A stretch of DNA of 64,000 bases from Sordariomycetes sp. S80-01Y. Taxonomy: Eukaryota; Ascomycota; Sordariomycetes. The stretch lies in NCBI GenBank assembly GCA_037042185.1, contig JAXQJY010000027.1, positions 3,162,001 through 3,226,000 of the forward strand, in the 5' to 3' direction. This document shows positions 45,390-57,348 of the stretch, in pieces (position 1 is the first letter of the stretch; the number at the start of each line of letters is the position of its first letter). A program made the translations under genes and the position numbers. Below the pieces are notes generated by a model. The model was not told the origin of the DNA, made no database searches, and saw only the letters and a list, made by a program, of their open reading frames with translations.

Positions 45390-47356
45390 ATGGTGTCCAC
45401 AGAGTGGCAAGAACTCATTCAGAAGAAGAGGGTTGCAAGGGAGGCCCTGATCCCTAAAGACTGGCGACTCCCAGACAGCTTGACCAGCAAAGTCACGGAC
45501 CAGAGCTCACACTGTGCGTTCGACCTGCTCAGCGAGGCTGCGATCCTCAGTCCTCGACAGATTGAGATCACGGAGAACAACACTGCCACGAGTCTTGTCG
45601 CAAAGATTGCTGCAGGCGAGCTTTCATCATATGATGTTGCCGAAACATTCTGTAAGCGTGCAGCAATTGCGCATCAATTGGTATGTCACTTCTCTACCGC
45701 CTTCAGCTATTGTCCATCGTCAGATGGGCCTTTGTGACGCTCGTCCAGCGGCCCCCCGCTAATAACGGCATGTGATTAGACGAACTCCCTCACCGAGATC
45801 TTTTTTGACAAGGGCCTCGACCGTGCTAGATGGCTCGATCAATACTTCGCCAGAGAAGGCAAGACAATCGGACCCTTGCACGGTCTGCCAATTACTCTCA
45901 AGGTGTGTGCACCCACATAGAAACTCCTGGATTGAAGCTAGCACAGTCGCATGTCCCTCATGGCCGCGCCACGGTGTACGCAATGCTGAGCTTTGTCTAG
46001 GATATGATTCACGTGAAAGGAGAGTATTCCACAATGGGATTCGTTTCTCACCTCAAACATCCTGCCGCCGATGACCACGCTGTTATCGCTGGAATGCTTG
46101 AGGCGGCAGGGGCTGTGTTCTATTGCAAGACCAATGTCCCCCAAACACTCTTCGTGTGTACTGATCCTAAAGTACAGATACCATTTCCCAGTGATTGACT
46201 GTTATTAGGTATGCGAATCTTACAACAATATTTTCGGACGGACTCTCAACCCTTACAAGTTGTGTCTTACGCCCGGTGGCAGCAGCTCGGGAGAAGCAGC
46301 CCAGATCGGCCTCCGGGGATCCATCATGGGTGTTGGCTCAGATATTGCCGGCTCCGTCCGGGTTCCTGCAATGTTCGTTGGTGTCTATGGATTCAGACCT
46401 ACGGTCGACCGCTTGCCATGGGCAAAACAGGCAGAGCTGGTAGCTAAGGGATGGACCGGTGTTTCCCCAACTCTGGGTCCTATCGCACACTCTGCTCAAG
46501 ATCTTACACTTTTCATGAAGACTGTGATCAAAGCCCAGCCGTGGCTTTACGACTCAACTGCGCTTGCCGTGCCGTGGCAAGATGTGCCCAAAAAGGAGAA
46601 GCTGACTATTGGAGTCTGGTCACAAGATCCAGATTTCCCAGTCTTCCCGCCGATAGCTAGGACAATGGCTTCGGCTGTGGACAAGCTGAAGGTTGAGGGC
46701 CACACAATCAAGTTCATCCAAGCCCCGCCTACTATGAAGGCCATGAAGATCGCCATGCGCTCCTTCGCCCTCGACACACAAAACCTCGCCTTCAAGTTCC
46801 TTGAAGATGCCGGCGAGAGCCCAATTCCGGACCTTGACGCTATGAACCCGCACACCTTTCTGGATCCCGGCTTCGTCCCTGATTTGGAGGAGAATCTTCG
46901 AGTCAGCGCTGACCTTCACGACTACCGACACGAGTGGGCAAAGATCTGGCGAGATGGCGGCCTTGATGTTTTGCTTTGCCCGGTCAGCAGGGGCACCGCT
47001 GTTGCGCACGGAGAGGTTGGGCCACTCATGTACACGATCCTATGGAATTTACTTGATGTCAGTCTCGTGATGTCTCTAGTACTCCAAAAAAGAGATGGAG
47101 AATGGATTACTGACGAGCTGTTCCAGTTTCCCGCGAGCGTCGTGCCTTACGGGAAGGCCGACGAATCCCTCGACTCTAAAGGCGGCTGTGCGTTCACCCT
47201 CAATGGTCTTTTGTGCAATTGCAAGCTAATAGTGTTCCAGATGATGCGAGCGTTGTCCACGGGGCACCGGCTGGTTTCCAAGTCGTCGGGTGGCGATTCC
47301 AGGATGAGCAGACTTTGATGGCAACTGAGGTCATTGCAGACGCCTTGCAAACTTGA
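45390..47356 (+). CDS. Amidase (amidase signature, acetamidase-like)
   Basis: Six exons (45390..45680, 45780..45902, 46001..46153, 46209..47057, 47127..47187, 47241..47356) give 530 residues. The catalytic triad is visible: lysine in LPITLKD (the intron falls after this Lys codon), the cis-serine in TPGGSSSGE, and the nucleophile in SDIAGSVRVPA. YGFRPTVDR and the C-terminal HGAPAGFQVVGWRF complete the family. The last junction restores GGYDDASVVHGAP. Such fungal amidases hydrolyse acetamide-like or aryl and fatty amides to acid and ammonia, in the cytosol. It opens the 45-64 kb group, which holds a second, diverged amidase at 60740. Convergent with the regulator gene, about 220 bp away. Confidence 0.88.
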
Positions 47357-47574
47357 CCTTGATCACAGCGTAGCATTCATCAATTTAGTAGGCATGCCTC
47401 AAAAGTCCAAAGATGATAGAAAGGTGAACTGAAACAGCCAAAAATGTTAAACTTGATCACTTTAGAGGCCTGAGATTACGACGGGTTCCCGGAGCCATCG
47501 AGCCACATGAAGATGTGATAAAATAGCTGGCTAGCTGACAAACTTAAACTGGCTTCTGACCATAAAATTACATG

Positions 47575-50017
47575 TTATTCCATCGCCTTGGACGAATTCT
47601 CCCATTGGGTGTTTCGTGCCGTAGCAGAGTCGGCAGATGGTCGATCCAAGCCCTCAAAGAGCCCTGGATCATATATCTCCGACGTATAGAGGTGGAACAT
47701 CTCCAGATCCCCTATACCGAGATGCATCATCGTCTCCAGTGAGTTCGGAGCAGAAGACGAGCTTGGCTGGTGATCAAATCGTGTGCCAACCAATGATGTG
47801 GATTCGTCCACACCTTCATTCTGAACCGGGATTGTGGCATCTGTGAATTCTTTTGTCAGGACATTTTGATGCACGGTTGATGCGAGGATTGCTTCACGTA
47901 CTTTGAGCTGTGGATGCTTCCAGCATGTTTTTGATATATCTTGAACAGCTGAAAACAAGACTATTGTCGCGGTCGAGCTTCTGGAAAATAGTCTCTACTT
48001 GACCCAAGAGGGACTTGCAGATTGTCAAGGCTGTCTCTTCTGCCGTGACTTGACCGTGCTGTGCCCAGAGGATGCGGCCAAGAATGACCAACGACGCTGT
48101 GAAGACTATAATTCAAGCGGTTAGTTGGTTTCTCTCCAAGCAAGATGTTCGAAAGTGAAGTAGCACCTACCGTAGTAAAGTGTATAGTAGCCCATGCCGA
48201 GATTGTTATCACTGGTTTGATCAACCGTAATGATATTGTAAACGAGCTCAATAGTACTTTGCGCAGAGCGAATACACTCGTGAGCCTCCCCCATAGCAAG
48301 CTGAATGAGGTAGGATGGATTGCCGACAGACATTTGATCCCCGCCAAACAGATGCCGAATGGTGCTGCCAAGGAGCGGTCTGTGAATGAGGATGTTGATG
48401 CTGTGGTACCTCAACGTGAGGATGACGCGGAGTCGATTCACTTGGTTGTTTGTGTGAAGCGTGCTCGAGGTGGACTCGAATAAGCGAAAGTACGGCGGTA
48501 AGGACGCTGACCACGCGCGAAGTTGCTTTCTGAACTCGCCCGAAGCCTGCAGAGACGCCATGTCATCCGCTTCGGGTTCGGCATTGTCAATGTTCCCGCC
48601 GTATTGCTTCTTGAGGGAGCCGCTCATCACTTGATATAGTCGGAAAGAGAGAGCGAGAAAATTGCCAGGTACGTCAATCTCCGTGCGTGAACCATCCGGA
48701 GATGGTAAAGCAAGCTCGGATATCGACTGTTGGCCCACCATGAACTCATCAGGGATGATGGATGGCCTGCCAAAGGCAACACTCAGTACCTTGTCCATAC
48801 AATATATGACAACCCAGGTGCGCCTGCGGTACTCGGTCTGCAGTTTGTCGAAGCCTTCTCGGGCCTGAGCGCTGAACACCCTGGCAATGAATGACCACCA
48901 GAAGGAGGTACTGGACGATCTCAAGGCTAATGACCTGCTTTGAGAGCTCCCCACAGAGCTCCGTTGCCCTTTTGTAGAAGACGTTGGACCTCTCCTGCCG
49001 TTGTCGAGCTGAAGGGTTCGTGTCCCTGTCAAAGCTCGCAGCCATGGCGAATATCATGTTGAGTGTGCCCAGGAATGTCCTGCGGACTCTGGTCCAATTA
49101 TTGGCCTTACAAGCCGCAAACGCCTTTCTCATCGATTCCTCGTGGATGAACGGGAAGACTGTACCAGCAGTGCTGAAGTAGACATTGAGCAGGCTGTCCA
49201 TCTCTTCTGACGAGGGCAGGGTTGTCATTGCTTTGTTGGCTCCTGCGTCCGGTGACGCGGCAACGGGGTTGGCATAAGACAGTGAAGCCTTGGCCATGTT
49301 GCTTTCGTTGAGGTCATGTTGCCGATCCACACCGGCTGCTTGCCGCCGAGCAGAATTGCGAATGTGGTTGACAGCACCGAGGAGAAGACGGGTAAAGTTG
49401 ATGTTGGAAGAGCCGCCGAAGAAGGCCGAAGTATGCTCTTCCACGAAGGTCATGGCCATGCCATTGGTGGTAGCATCTTCATCTTGTGGCTCCTCAAGAC
49501 CAGTTGCACGGGACAGGCTGTCCTTGGCTTGCTCCGAGGCTATCAATGAAGGCAAGGCTGGGAATGGATTGGATGGACGATACTGAGCGTCGCCAGCGCA
49601 CGCGGAGAGATGACCTTCAAGTACATAGTTGAGTCTCTGGACAACCTGCTCGACATTGGAGACACGTGAATCCAGATCCGACATGTACTCCTTGCGAACA
49701 ATGACATTTGCAGCAGATTCACCGGGATCATACTGGCAATCAAAGCCTAGAGAAGTGCATGACGAGCACAAGGGCCGTCTACCATCGCATCTGTGGCATC
49801 ACACCCCAGAGGCCATCGTCAGCCCACCGCACCGACTACAGAGGGAGACACTGAAAGGCACTGCGGATTGGGAAGGGCTATTAACCAATGAGAGCTATTG
49901 CATTGCATACCTTGATTTCCGCAGACGACAGGCGGTGCATGCGAGAGCGATCCGCCGACGTTTAGCAGCAGAGGTGGACGCTGCCTGGTCTGATCCGTTG
50001 TCAATTGATGGTGCCAT
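47575..50017 (-). pseudogene. Zn2Cys6 transcription factor gene with internal frame break
   Basis: Exons 49911..50017, 48171..49790, 47902..48105 and 47575..47849. The zinc cluster [28 protein letters not shown] (six Cys, spacing 2-6-6-2-6) is formed across the first intron (120 nt), followed by a coiled linker ([14 protein letters not shown]). The fungal-trans middle domain begins at about residue 220. At 48865..48876 the frame changes: [16 protein letters not shown] ends one frame and [19 protein letters not shown] starts the next. About 20 residues that normally lie between (the helix with a WxxxGLA-type motif) are missing, so a deletion not divisible by three is likely. The downstream parts, including YRRRTW and FGRPSIIP and a C terminus with [13 protein letters not shown], stay well conserved. 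Likely the local pathway regulator, damaged, or an assembly error. Confidence 0.75.
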
Positions 50018-50050
50018 ACTGCTGGTGCTCGACTCAGCCGAGGTGGTCCG

Positions 50051-50132
50051 GATGACGGGGAGAAGATGGGAAATGATGGAGGGAGAATTGGAATGACGGG
50101 GAGAAAATGGGAAATGATGGAGGGAATATGGG
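50051..50132. repeat. 41-bp tandem duplication
   Basis: Two near-identical copies (50051..50091, 50092..50132) of a purine-rich unit containing ATGACGGGGAGAA and GGGAAATGATGGAGGGA. It lies just upstream of the regulator gene start, in its promoter or leader. Confidence 0.85.
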
Positions 50133-50452
50133 AACGAACGGCAGTGGCCCCGGGGAGCGGGTTCTTGGTGAGGACGAAAATAACTGACAGACTGAGGATG
50201 TGGGGCACACACTGGGTTCAGCTCTGGGAGAGGCTTATCGTCACCCGCCTCCGATGCGGACCATGAAGCATGGAGAGATAGCGAAGCCAGACAGGGTCGT
50301 ATCATATGGTATGTCACGTTTATCTACAGAGTCTAGTCTAATAATTGACGGGGTAGGTAGTCGGTCACACGACCAGACGAATGGTTCGACGAGTGGCAAT
50401 GGGTTTACACAGCTATCGTGTCTGAAGGGCCGAGGCTGGGCTTTCTTTGGGT

Positions 50453-50473
50453 GGGGGGGGGGGGGGGGGGGGG
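50453..50473. repeat. Poly-G tract, 21 nt
   Basis: Uninterrupted G run in the intergenic region between the regulator and the monooxygenase. Such tracts are prone to sequencing and replication slippage. Confidence 0.95.
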
Positions 50474-51006
50474 AACCAATGCAGGACCAGTTCCCTAAGA
50501 GACCCAGGTTCCCTGGTAATGATGGTTTAGTGAGGGGCAAGTGTAGCTGGCTGACGACCCCAGAGTCGGCACTATCATGGCTTAAGGTACCGTGGGCTGC
50601 TCAAAGTTGCCTCTACTGTCCCTACTCGGTACCTTACGGTGGAGGCAAGGGGCGTGTCTGTATTATTTTGGGATCGGGTAAGGACCGGAGATAGTCGGAA
50701 AGCTGTCTTGAGACCAATCAGAGTCCTAGGTTACATGCCTCCATGCCTCATTCGGAAATGCCGCCCTGCATGATTCCGTGTGCCCACCTTCCTCTCCCCC
50801 CCATGGAGTTCCCAGCCAAGCGATGTATCCCCGTCGTGCAGCTAAACACCCTCGCAAGATCTCATGTGCATCAAGATTCAACGCGACACTCTAGTGATCG
50901 TACCTCTCTGTTAAAAGGATCTTTCTTGAATCCTGTGCTCCCTCACCATCAAACGCGATTCGAGAGCCTCGTTCAAGTCAATCTGATTGTGACTGTAGCA
51001 GCAAAC

Positions 51007-52600
51007 ATGGCAGTCCATTCAAGTCAAGAACTCCATGTCGCCATTGTCGGTACATCACTGCCCCTTTCTTGGTCTGTGCTTATCACCAGCTGACAGTATG
51101 GTTGATAGGAGCTGGCATCGCCGGTCTGGCACTGGCCATGGCACTTCACAAGCAAGGCGTTCCATTCACCATATACGAGGAAGCAAAGGAGTATTCTGTT
51201 GTTGGGTGAGTCGCATCCTCTCAATAAACGATATCGATTCCACGGGCTCCATCTTTTCATGAATAGGACTAAGTCCTGAGCGACAGTGCCGGTATTGGAT
51301 TCGCCCCCAACGGTTTGCGGTCCCTGGATCTGATCGAGCCTGGTTTCCGTCAGCTTTACGAGAAACTCTGTGTTGGTAACAAGCCGTCCGAAGCACAGTG
51401 GGTATTCTTCGAGGGCTTGCTCCTCGAGCCTGGTCTTGGTGATGACAAGCCCTGGAGTGGCAACCTCAAGTCCGCTTGGGGACATCGTGACTATACTCGC
51501 AAGTCGGTGGGTTTCCTCCCATTTTTGGCCACCTTAACTTGACTTGCAGTTTACATTAGGCTAACTGTCAGAAGGCTCACCGGAAGGAACTGCTCGACAT
51601 CATGACCAGCTTTATTCCCATCGAGAGCGTCAAGTTCAGCAAGAAGCTCACTGCTATCAAAGAGTTCCCAGACAAGGTCATCCTAGAGTTTGAGGATGGC
51701 GAGGTCGCTACGACCAGCATTCTGGCCGGCGCCGACGGCATATCGAGTACCGTGCGGCAGTATCTTCTTAAGCCACAACACCCCGAGCAAGCGGTTCCGG
51801 TGTACTCTGGTGCCTACTGCTACAGAGGAGTAATCCCCATGTCCGAAGCATACGAGATTATGGGTGACAAGACCGATGTCGCCAAGATTTACTTTGGACA
51901 CAACCAGGGTGCTGTCACATACCGAATCACTGGAGGAGACGTAAGCCGAACAACAGCATTATGCAAATAATCAAGTACAAGTACTGACCACTGATCTACA
52001 TTTTAGGAATTCAATTTTTTACTCCTCAAGGCTACACCCAACACCCCGTGGGCTTCGCCTGGCAGGGTCACTCAGAAGATCACACACGAGCAGATGATGG
52101 CCGACTTCGACGGTCCCGATGTTGACGATCGATTCAAGAAGCTCCTGGCCAAGGCAAAACCAGTCCAGTGGGGCTTGTTCCATCACGCCAAAACCGCCAC
52201 ATACTACAGAGACCAGATCTGCCTTCTCGGTGACAGCGCGCATGCCTCTATGCCATTCCAAGCTGCCGGCGCTGCCCAGGGCATCGAAGATGCTCTTGTC
52301 CTTTCCAGAGTTCTTGCCGAGCTTGCAAAGAGTCCCGTGAGGGGGCCAGAGCGGACCGTTGAAATCAGGGCAGGATTGAAGGCATATGACGCCACCAGGC
52401 GGCCTCGTGCGCAGAAGCAACTCGAGCAAGCCTTCGAGGTCGGCCAAATGATTTACTTCCAGCACGAAGAGACGGGAGATGACATGTCAAAGATCCTCCC
52501 GAGGTTGCAGAACAATCGACTGAACTGGCTATGGTTCCACGACTTGGAGGCCGATGCTGATAAGGCAGTAAACGCGCTGCGGGAAGAAATGCAGAAGTAA
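51007..52600 (+). CDS. FAD-dependent monooxygenase, salicylate-hydroxylase-like
   Basis: Five exons (51007..51049, 51109..51205, 51287..51506, 51572..51940, 52007..52600) give 440 residues, the family length. The FAD-binding Rossmann motif [10 protein letters not shown] follows the first intron, [11 protein letters not shown] is the conserved DG motif that contacts FAD and NAD(P)H, and [24 protein letters not shown] is the GD motif near residue 300. Class A flavin hydroxylases of this type hydroxylate aromatic acids such as salicylate, often with decarboxylation. The neighbours (amidases, CoA ligase, CoA-transferase, dienelactone hydrolase) suggest it hydroxylates the aromatic acid set free by an amidase. 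Soluble, no signal peptide. Family firm; substrate inferred. Confidence 0.88.
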
Positions 52601-54711
52601 GCATTGTTGCTTGATCTTTATGAAAAATGAAATTGATATGTATCGTTCACAGTGCTTCAACCCTACATACCAGTGTCTCAACGAAATTGCAAAGGTAGAA
52701 TTAGACGGTTGCAGCGAAGTAAATACAAATACGCTTGAAGATAATGCAAGTGCTGAGGGATTCTCTAGTGATTATATTCTATTTCTCAATCCTTTCATCT
52801 AATTAGTCAAGCAAGGACCTACGTTGCTGCATCTTATAGATCTGGAAACCAGAGTGTTTAGATGGAGAGCGCACGATCATTTATGCCGGTGCTGGCCATG
52901 TAACCACTGCAAGATATCTCGTTATGACTGATCGTCAGCATCGGAGGCCTTAGTCTTCTCTCCGATTCAGAGAGGGCGCAGCTGTACATTGCATTGGCCC
53001 CTCGAGGTGAGATTATCTTTATCGCCTCTCTGTGATCCACCTTTCTGGAGATCCCCCGTTATCTTTGAGTTAGCTTTCTATGAACTTTAGACTCGCCCGC
53101 ATTGAAAGGAGCATTGAGTAGTTGCTTCTCCGGCCTGAAAGTCTCGGCAATACATTTAGGCTAGGTTCCTCTACGTCAGGCATTCCGTTCGCCAATAAAA
53201 TCGGGTGCGGTTCAAGCCACAGTTCTAGACGTCTGTAGCTTGACCCCGTGACGACAAGAAGCCGCTAGCGAGAGTCTACCATGGCTATTGAGTATTTTGG
53301 AGTCTATGAATACCGTAGGGACTCGATATTCGCCGTTTCTATAGAGCACAATGTTCCCTGCTCCCGGGCTTTCAAGATATCCCCCAGAAACGCCTGCCAA
53401 TGACATACTACATTTCAGCCTCTAGCCAAGGTCCTTGTAAACAATATTAGGCGAGCCTATTTACAGTAAAGCTTAGCTCCCCAGAAAAGGCGAATTTGTC
53501 GAGTTACCGCCATGGAGGGGCGGCTCTTTCTCGAAGGGAAATCTATTGAGTCACAAGCCGTGCTCACCTTTATTTGACGTCCATATTACACTCTGAGCAT
53601 TGTTCAACACGATTGATGGCGGGAGCTCCTGATACTTAACTGAAGACGTTGAGATATAGTGTCACCCATCAGATAATTACAATCTTTAGCTGGCATACGT
53701 CGTGTGAACGGCCACTTTACGTTCCAGATCCAAAGCGACTTACTCCGCTTAACCGTATCAGCTACTCCCTCGTAGCCTGAACTACGAATATACATCATTG
53801 TGTCGCTTGCCTAAACCTCTAATACTCTCAGCTAACTTGAACGGTGAGCTGTTAAAGACTAAGGCGAAAATTAGATGGCAACTTCTTTTCTTCAAGATCT
53901 TTATCAACAAGAAGTTGTTGCAGCTAAAGAGGACCAAGGGACAGCGGGCGCAGAGAGAGTCAGGCCCAGGTACTAATATCTCTCTAGACGAATTGCTATC
54001 GTCAATGAGTAGATAGCGGGCTCTCGCGGAGTGGACGGGTCCATTGGCAAGATGCCGGGGTTTCCCCCAATCTCCCGGCCCACCCGCTTGGGCCACGAAT
54101 CTGCTGCTATTGTTTGCGTATCTACATATCTATGGGGTTCTTGTAAAGTAGGTGTGCATTATGCCCTTAGCACTGCATACAGTAGATAGCAGCAACAGCT
54201 ATCTCTCGTTCCTCTCTGGAATGGATATGGTGATGGGCGCGTGCTTGAGGCGAAATGTATCTGGTCCGTGGCTCTGGGTCAAGCAAGCATGCGGCTCTGT
54301 GACGGACGGGAAAGCCAGGGAACGAGGGAAAGGGTGGTAACGAAGTGCCAGCTAGTTGAATACTGACCTTACGCTTATCTGTCTTTGTAAGCGGTGGGTT
54401 TGCAACGCACGCTTCCGTATCGCGCGGTACGTCAGCCGCACCTTAGCATTATTGGAACCCCGGATAGCCGCTTGGACCACGCTGCCTCTAGCCGAAGCCC
54501 TGGATGGGACTACCCCAGAACCTAGCCTGGGCGTTATCAGGGTAGCCAGACACACAGGTTTGGGCACTGGTACACCCAGTATTCGACCGATATATAAACA
54601 GGGAGGCATCATGCCCCCCCCTGTCCACTGTTTGATATTGACGTCCCAAGTTGCGCTCTCTAGACCACTGTACGCCTCGTCTTCCCTTCTCCTACTTTCC
54701 TAGTGGCAAGA
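52601..54711. other. Gene-poor region between monooxygenase and transporter relic
   Basis: 2.1 kb with no supported gene. A basic 72-residue frame at 53798..54016 and its AT-rich context might be a transposase relic, but I cannot prove it. A TATATAAA at 54591..54598 fits the promoter of the transporter relic. Confidence 0.35.
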
Positions 54712-55334
54712 ATGTCCCTTCAGTCACCTCCTTCTCACGAGAAGAACCAGTCTTCTCTGAAGACTGGTCCTCTTTCGCACGATGACGTTGAAAATGCGGA
54801 GTCCCGTGAGGTCTTCCAAACCGGCGTCGATGGCGTTAAGTTCGGGATTGTCAGTTGGCAACGTGCTACCATTGTCTTCTGCAAGATCAACTTTGCCATG
54901 AGCATTCTTGCCATCCCCGAGGCATTGGCGACTCTTGGCTCTGTTGGTGGTTCTCTCGCTCTCGTGGGCTTCACTCTCTGAACATCTGTAAGTCAAAGCC
55001 TTGCAATCTTCCCGCTGCGTATACGTATTCTATAAATTTGTATTAACAAACCTTTAGATACTGGTCTCATCCTTGACGACTTTCACAACAGACATCCGGA
55101 ATGCCACAGTACACCCTATCCTCATCTGCAATTGTCCTCCTCCGACTTTGACTGATGATGACCGTTTAGTGTTGGCTGATATGATGGGATTGCTCTCTGG
55201 CAAAATCGGCCGTGAACTCGTCGGTGTCCAGATCATCATCGCTCAAGCCCTAATTTCGGCAGGCGGCATTGTCACGACGGCCGTCGGCCTTAACACCTTA
55301 TCAAATCATTCCCAGTGCTGTTTCCACTAACACA
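54712..55334 (+). pseudogene. Truncated amino-acid/auxin-permease-type transporter
   Basis: The ATG at 54712 opens a 90-residue start with [26 protein letters not shown], the conserved N terminus of fungal Aa_trans transporters, up to [10 protein letters not shown]. There a single base is missing (about 54978): the next conserved piece SLNIYTG lies in another frame. Two intron-like gaps (near 54988..55057 and 55107..55169) separate it from [11 protein letters not shown] and [44 protein letters not shown]. The frame then stops at 55332..55334 and about two thirds of the protein, some nine helices, is absent. A TATATAAA at 54591..54598 is still present. The intact ancestor would have imported an amino acid or related amine. 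Confidence 0.72.
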
Positions 55335-55638
55335 TCAAGCAGTGACTTGTTTGCAAGAACCGTGAGGTTCTCATGCCTGTTCTCATCTAGGTCCAAGACC
55401 TCGACATCGAGAGGCTCCTGCTGCATTTCTCCATTCAAAGTTGACGCAGGTTCGAGTCCGAAACCGAATACAGGTCCGGAGAGCGTACCTCATCTGGTCC
55501 CATTGAGTAGGGCCAATAAATGATCAGGAGCATCTTCTGCCATGTATTGTTTGTCTATGCAGCTCACACGATCGCAGCTGATAGAGACTTCGCCACATGT
55601 TTGCTTCATTCGCTTGAACATCTATGTAAGAATAACTT
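55335..55638. other. Short intergenic region
   Basis: 300 bp next to the CoA-transferase 3' end. A minus-strand stretch at about 55313..55500 is open for 60 codons but lacks a start and recognisable domain. Confidence 0.3.
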
Positions 55639-57348
55639 CTAAGTCCCACTCGAGAAACCCTTGAATTTGTGGTGGCAGAAAGGCACGGGAGGACTGGACC
55701 ATTTGGGACTGACTTCCTCCTCATCGTACCGAACGACAGGCGCCAGTGTGCGAAGGTCGGAACCAAAGACCGTGTCAGTGAAGTGAACATAATACTTCTC
55801 GTCCTCTGTCAACTTGCTGTTCTCCTTCCATGCTTTCATTATCTGATAGTACAGAGGTGCGACGTGAACATCGCTGCCCCAAGGCATAAAATTGTACTTG
55901 TCCTGGATCTTGTGCACGATCTCGGGTTGGTAAAGACGGACCTCGGGATCGAGTGTGACCATGTTGTACCCAGCAAGCGCAGCGTGCCCATGGTAAGAAC
56001 CCCCGAACTTTGTGCGATCACGAATGGCACATGCGATGGTCAAGGCAGCCAAGATGCCTGTGGACATGTCGGAGATGGGCAGGCTGGGCAGTACACCTTG
56101 TCCAGCAGGCAAGCCAAAAGACTGAGCAATGACCCACGAACTGCCAGCAGCAGCGTCCGCGACTTGCTGCCATCCAGGTCTCTCGGCGTACGGGCCATCG
56201 GGACCGTAGCAGTTTTCGTCTACGTAGATGATGCCCTTGCCGCGCTTGTTCGCCATCTCCAGAGCAGCCTTGAGTCCGAACCCGCGACGCTCGAGAGATC
56301 GTAAACGGTAACCCTGCAGAATAACATCGGCCTCCTCGAACAACTTGATCAACTGGGCGTGGTCATCTGGGTTGTCGACATTCAGATCGAAAGCATTCTT
56401 GCCTGCCATCAGAGACGAGGGTTGTGCCGGGGTATAGTCCTTGAGCTTTGAAGAGTTCACACGAATGACATCTGCCCCCATGGATGCAAGAGCAGCACCT
56501 GCTGCACTTCCAGCGATGATTCTCACAAGCTCAACAACCTTGACACCGGCAAGGGGTCGTTGATCCTTGGACTGAGGCAGTGGAGTCGGTGGGAGGGCAG
56601 GGCATTGTGTTTGAAGGGAATAGTTGATGAGCGGGTGTCGACCGAGTACTTTACCCATTTCCGTCTTCCGCCATCCCTCGGGAGAGTGCACAACGGAGCC
56701 TGACAGACCTTTTTCGACCATGAGCTGCTCGAGTTCCCGAGCACGATACTTGCGAACATGCTCTTCAATCAGCTTGTAGGCCTCATCGTCCGTCTTGATG
56801 GTGGCATCGAGATCCTTGCTAATGCCAATCTCAGCCAGAGCTTTCCAAGGATCAAGAGACCCATGGAACTGGTACCAAACGCCTTGGTCCGCAGTCTCGT
56901 AGATGGCAGTAGCGCGAAACACAAGAGATGAGCCAGATTGACGATCCTTGTCCCACTGAGGAACAGTCGGCATCTTGATGACTCCAGGCCCTGTGAGACC
57001 ATCGATGGTAACGAGTGCCGGCGTTGCTGGGTACAGGCCTGCATGATCTGTATCAATGTGCACGGTAGTGTCGATTTCGCGCCCACGAAGGCGCAGAATC
57101 TCAAGCCCAACAATGCCGAACATGGCATGCAGGGTGGCCGTCAGAGCCTGTGACTTGATGGGACCGGGGATGCATGGCAAGTCGTCCCCGTGAAATTGGA
57201 CTTTGCTCAGCAAGGCTTCATCTGTCGTGAAACTTGGGGTTCTCCTGGCCAGCATGCGCAAAAGTCGCTTGCACTCTTCAGGGACAGGCTGGAAAGCCTC
57301 GTCAACGTAGGTCCCTGGACCATAGCTTTGTGAATTGTTGCCGGTCAT
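55639..57348 (-). CDS. Family III CoA-transferase (CaiB/BaiF)
   Basis: Intronless, 569 residues, start at 57348. The protein is built from two related halves typical of fungal CaiB-like proteins. The second half begins RPLAGVKVVELVRIIAGSAAGAALASMGADVIRV, with the family core VxELxRxxAGPxAxxxLAxxGADVxxV, and continues FDLNVDNPDDHAQLIKLFEEADVILQGYR and a YGPDGPYAERPGW loop. Such enzymes move CoA between acids, for example onto a dicarboxylic or aromatic acid. Some fungal members of this length may instead act as formyl- or succinyl-CoA transferases. The usual catalytic Asp of family III lies in the EADVILQGYR to GPDGPYAERPGW segment, where I cannot name it with certainty. Divergent from the dehydrogenase at 57860, so they may share a promoter. 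Confidence 0.85.
   Translation of the reverse strand: MTGNNSQSYGPGTYVDEAFQPVPEECKRLLRMLARRTPSFTTDEALLSKVQFHGDDLPCIPGPIKSQALTATLHAMFGIVGLEILRLRGREIDTTVHIDTDHAGLYPATPALVTIDGLTGPGVIKMPTVPQWDKDRQSGSSLVFRATAIYETADQGVWYQFHGSLDPWKALAEIGISKDLDATIKTDDEAYKLIEEHVRKYRARELEQLMVEKGLSGSVVHSPEGWRKTEMGKVLGRHPLINYSLQTQCPALPPTPLPQSKDQRPLAGVKVVELVRIIAGSAAGAALASMGADVIRVNSSKLKDYTPAQPSSLMAGKNAFDLNVDNPDDHAQLIKLFEEADVILQGYRLRSLERRGFGLKAALEMANKRGKGIIYVDENCYGPDGPYAERPGWQQVADAAAGSSWVIAQSFGLPAGQGVLPSLPISDMSTGILAALTIACAIRDRTKFGGSYHGHAALAGYNMVTLDPEVRLYQPEIVHKIQDKYNFMPWGSDVHVAPLYYQIMKAWKENSKLTEDEKYYVHFTDTVFGSDLRTLAPVVRYDEEEVSPKWSSPPVPFCHHKFKGFSSGT

Larger units (their letters stand above)
50018..51006. promoter_or_regulatory. 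Divergent region between regulator and monooxygenase genes
   Basis: About 990 bp with a tandem duplication, a poly-G tract and no gene. A shared promoter for the two divergent genes is likely but no operator can be named. Confidence 0.35.

Noticed and set aside
53798-54096. Basic 72-residue plus-strand frame and a 104-residue minus-strand frame, possible transposase tail
   Set aside because: No terminal repeats, no DDE-type motif and no target duplication could be seen, so a transposon call is not supported.
55445-55465. GGTTCGAGTCC, like a tRNA B box
   Set aside because: No A box or cloverleaf can be drawn upstream.
55313-55500. Minus-strand stretch open for about 60 codons beside the CoA-transferase
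   Set aside because: It has no start codon and no recognised domain, and it overlaps the area where the transporter relic ends; could be chance.
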